Source: Candidatus Devosia phytovorans
Lineage (GTDB): Bacteria; Pseudomonadota; Alphaproteobacteria; Rhizobiales; Devosiaceae
Direction: 5' to 3'
NCBI GenBank assembly: GCA_029202405.1
Contig: CP119312.1
Span: 5,001-69,000, forward strand
Length of the DNA: 64,000 nucleotides
Shown in pieces: positions 61,969 through 64,000 of the stretch (the first letter of the stretch is position 1; each line of letters opens with the position of its first letter). The position numbers and the translations under genes are program-made. The notes under the pieces are model-generated. The model was not told where the DNA came from, did not search any database, and saw only the letters and a program-made list of their open reading frames with translations.

Positions 61969-62644
61969 CACAAGCCTCTACTTCGAAATCCGCCGCTTCG
62001 GCGCCGCGGCAACGCATCAACTCCACCAGCCATCGGGGCCTTCCCACACCCGGAACCGGAAGTCGTCGGGATGGCAGGGTGCTGACCCTCCATCGGGTGA
62101 CAGCTGCGGTCGGCTGACCGAAATCGGCGGCCTCCGTGTGCCGACGCCATCGCCTGATAGCGATACCGATCGCGCCAGAACTCTCCGCCGCGAGTTGCAG
62201 CCGCCGGGATGCGGTCATCGACAGCTTGGCGACTTCGGCCACGATGCCGCCCAGTCCGCCGTGGCGCATGCCTTCCTCGAAAGCTTCGAGCACCGCCTTC
62301 TCGTCGCCGGCCTCGACATAGATCACCCGGCCAGGCGACAGCCCAACTTGGGCGATGGCCGGGGCGAACAGGTCCTGTCGTGTCACGCACCAGAGCACCT
62401 TGCCCTTCGTCCGCGCGACGACCCCCGCAGCGAACAACGCAGCCGCTGCACCGTCGACTGCGCCATTGCCGCCGCCTGCGACCTCGTGCAACGCGCCCAT
62501 GGCCAGTCCGCCGCCAGGGAGATGCCGATCGATCGTTTCAACACCGAACGGCAAAGCTTCGCGCTTCGATGTCGAGCGCCCTTCGAGGAGCTCTATCCGC
62601 TCGCGGAGATCGGCAATTAAAGCACTGTCAGGAGGATGGGCCAT
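61883..62644 (-). CDS. imuA: ImuA, RecA-like mutasome protein
   Basis: A 253-residue protein of the ImuA/SulA-RecA-like group; segments LPFGVETIDRHLPGGGLAMGALHEVAGGG and VLWCVTRQDLFAPAIAQVGL match the family, with a degenerate P-loop. It is required for DnaE2-dependent mutagenesis in bacteria such as Caulobacter. The start at 62644 (MAHPPDSALIADL) is taken over the Met at 62677. First gene of the imuA-imuB-dnaE2 operon; an SOS box lies 53 bases upstream. Confidence 0.92.
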   Translation of the reverse strand: MAHPPDSALIADLRERIELLEGRSTSKREALPFGVETIDRHLPGGGLAMGALHEVAGGGNGAVDGAAAALFAAGVVARTKGKVLWCVTRQDLFAPAIAQVGLSPGRVIYVEAGDEKAVLEAFEEGMRHGGLGGIVAEVAKLSMTASRRLQLAAESSGAIGIAIRRWRRHTEAADFGQPTAAVTRWRVSTLPSRRLPVPGVGRPRWLVELMRCRGAEAADFEVEACDAKGRLSVFSDLPDRPVPARAWKRSAAG

Positions 62645-62696
62645 ATTCAGTTCGAAACGCTCCGATCGACTTCCCAAGCGATCGGGATGGGATTAT

Positions 62697-62711
62697 GTTC
62701 CGCATTTGTTC
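62697..62711. promoter_or_regulatory. SOS (LexA) box shared by imuA and dinB
   Basis: GTTC-CGCATTT-GTTC, a perfect match to the alphaproteobacterial LexA site GTTC-N7-GTTC. It lies between the divergent imuA (start 62644) and dinB (start 62782) genes and could repress both. Confidence 0.85.
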
Positions 62712-62781
62712 ACTCACGAAGAGCGAAGAGTCAATTGCCTCGCTGACCGCCTGTGCGAATGTGATCGACGCGAGGATCTGC

Positions 62782-63921
62782 ATGTCAAAGGATTCAATGG
62801 CCTACGGCGATGGTGCCGATGGGGATAATTTGGGCGACGACGAGGTGACTCATCGGATCCGGAAGATCGTGCATGTCGACATGGACGCCTTCTATGCTTC
62901 CGTGGAGCAGCGAGACGATCCCACTCTTCGCGGTAGACCAGTCGCGGTCGGTGGCGGCCAACGCGGCGTCGTCGCTGCAGCCAGTTACGAGGCCCGAACG
63001 TTCGGCGTCCGCTCTGCAATGCCCTCGGTTACTGCGGCACGCCGGTGTCCTGATCTGGTTTTCGTCAAACCGCGCTTCGACGTCTACAAGGCGGTATCGG
63101 CACAGATCCGGGAGATCTTCGCAGAGCACACCGATCTGATCGAGCCGCTGTCGTTGGACGAAGCCTATCTTGACGTGACCGAGAACAAGCAGAGCATCGT
63201 GCTGGCCACCGATGTTGCCAACAGCGTCCGCGCTCGTATCAAGGAGGTGACCGGCCTCAATTCAAGTGCGGGCATCTCGTACAACAAGTTCCTGGCCAAG
63301 ATGGCGAGCGGGCACCGTAAGCCGAACAACTTCTACGTCATCCCGCCCGGACGAGGCGCGGCATTCGTCGCTGGACTGTCGATCGAGAAGTTCCACGGCG
63401 TTGGACCAGCAACTGCGGCCCGCATGCATGACCTCGGCATCAAAACCGGCGCCGACTTGGCCGCACTGTCGATCGAGGAGATGCGAACCCGGTTCGGCCG
63501 CTCGGCCCAGTATTGGTTCGACTTGAGCCGGGGCATCGACGAGCGCCAGGTCAACCCCGATCGGGAGCGCAAGTCGATCGGCGCAGAGGACACCTTCATG
63601 GAGGATATCACCGCCATCGAAGACGCCCGTGCGATGACAGCGCCGCTTGCGGATAAGGTGTGGCAGGTCTGCGAGGGTCGACAACTCTTCGGCCGAACGG
63701 TAACCCTCAAGGTCAAGTTCGCCAATTTCGAACAGATTACCCGCACACGTAGCCTGCCTGCAGCGGTCCGGGATCGCCATGTCCTCGGCGCCGTGGTCGA
63801 GGAGCTGCTGGCTGCGACGTTCCCACCCAGGATGGCCGTGAGGCTGCTGGGCGTGACGGTTTCAAACTTCGATCGTGGCGAACAGACAGATCAGTTCCAG
63901 ATGGCGCTTCCAATTGAATGA
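62782..63921 (+). CDS. dinB: DNA polymerase IV
   Basis: A 379-residue Y-family translesion polymerase. Active-site motifs are intact: VHVDMDAFYASVEQRDDP and LSLDEAYLDVT; the steric and finger segments AVGGGQRGVVAAASYEARTFGVRSAMP and the HhH segment FHGVGPATAARMHDLGI follow. It ends with a short clamp-binding-like tail (QFQMALPIE). The ATG at 62782 has GAGG upstream; earlier starts would overlap the SOS box and imuA and are rejected. Confidence 0.94.
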   Translation: MSKDSMAYGDGADGDNLGDDEVTHRIRKIVHVDMDAFYASVEQRDDPTLRGRPVAVGGGQRGVVAAASYEARTFGVRSAMPSVTAARRCPDLVFVKPRFDVYKAVSAQIREIFAEHTDLIEPLSLDEAYLDVTENKQSIVLATDVANSVRARIKEVTGLNSSAGISYNKFLAKMASGHRKPNNFYVIPPGRGAAFVAGLSIEKFHGVGPATAARMHDLGIKTGADLAALSIEEMRTRFGRSAQYWFDLSRGIDERQVNPDRERKSIGAEDTFMEDITAIEDARAMTAPLADKVWQVCEGRQLFGRTVTLKVKFANFEQITRTRSLPAAVRDRHVLGAVVEELLAATFPPRMAVRLLGVTVSNFDRGEQTDQFQMALPIE

Positions 63922-63984
63922 GGAAGCAGCGTCACCTCCGGGCATTGAATGCGTTGACCGATAGACACCCTGCAGGAGGTCTTG

Positions 63985-64000
63985 ATGGCCGTACGTAGAA
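63985..64000 (+). CDS. Start of a gene running out of the window
   Basis: The last 16 bases begin with ATG preceded by the strong ribosome site CAGGAGGT and read MAVRR. Only five codons are present, so the product cannot be identified. Confidence 0.4.

Overview
The window is a chromosomal stretch of an alphaproteobacterium, most likely of the order Hyphomicrobiales (Rhizobiales) and possibly Devosia-like. The genus is an inference from gene content only. Signs of the group are the SOS box of the GTTC-N7-GTTC type, an imuA-imuB-dnaE2 cassette, HWE and HisKA_2 histidine kinases, promoter-like GGAAC-N16-CGTT sequences of the EcfG (general stress) type, and an initiator tRNA with A-U at the outermost of the three anticodon-stem pairs.

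Layout. 1-700: 3' end of an rRNA operon (23S end, 5S, terminator). 0.8-11.5 kb: ordinary housekeeping genes (MscS channel, lytic transglycosylase, two paralogous alpha/beta hydrolases, VOC protein, bfr/bfd iron storage pair, an EAL phosphodiesterase, DUF599 protein, aldo/keto reductase), closed by an initiator tRNA-fMet gene. 11.6-28 kb: an accessory, defence-like island directly 3' of that tRNA. It holds (i) a three-gene overlapping operon of a winged-helix-like protein, a KGGVGRT ParA-like ATPase and a nitrilase-fold protein with intact Glu-Lys-Cys residues; (ii) an HTH protein, a 1332-residue protein with an N-terminal Mrr/PD-(D/E)xK-like nuclease, a long repeat region and a C-terminal PIN-like domain, and a separate PIN protein; (iii) a SNF2/RapA-type helicase coupled to a 297-residue protein of unknown family. 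Gene debris lies between the modules, and no integrase or transposase was found.

28-34.5 kb: MgtC-like protein, two response regulators, a HisKA_2 kinase, Nudix protein, FAD monooxygenase and a run of four tiny overlapping genes. 34.5-42.5 kb: a DNA repair and stress block (two-domain LigD, an exonuclease III homologue and a small partner in one overlapping operon; GlsB/YeaQ and YidB proteins; manganese catalase), then homospermidine synthase with an FAD oxidoreductase. 42.7-52 kb: LysR regulator, cupin, a frameshifted DHA2 efflux pump, an orphan ruvA, an RND efflux pair and an HxlR regulator. 52-57 kb: a hybrid kinase, CsbD, and a LOV (blue-light) HWE kinase divergent from a response regulator. 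57-64 kb: the SOS mutagenesis cassette imuA-imuB-dnaE2 divergent from dinB around one SOS box.

Themes. At least four transcription units (the DUF3606 gene cluster, glsB-yidB, manganese catalase, csbD) carry the same GGAAC/TGAAC-N16-CGTT signal, so much of 33-55 kb looks like a general-stress regulon with its own sensor kinases. The best candidates for an undescribed system are the ATPase-nitrilase operon and the nuclease-repeat-PIN protein in the island.
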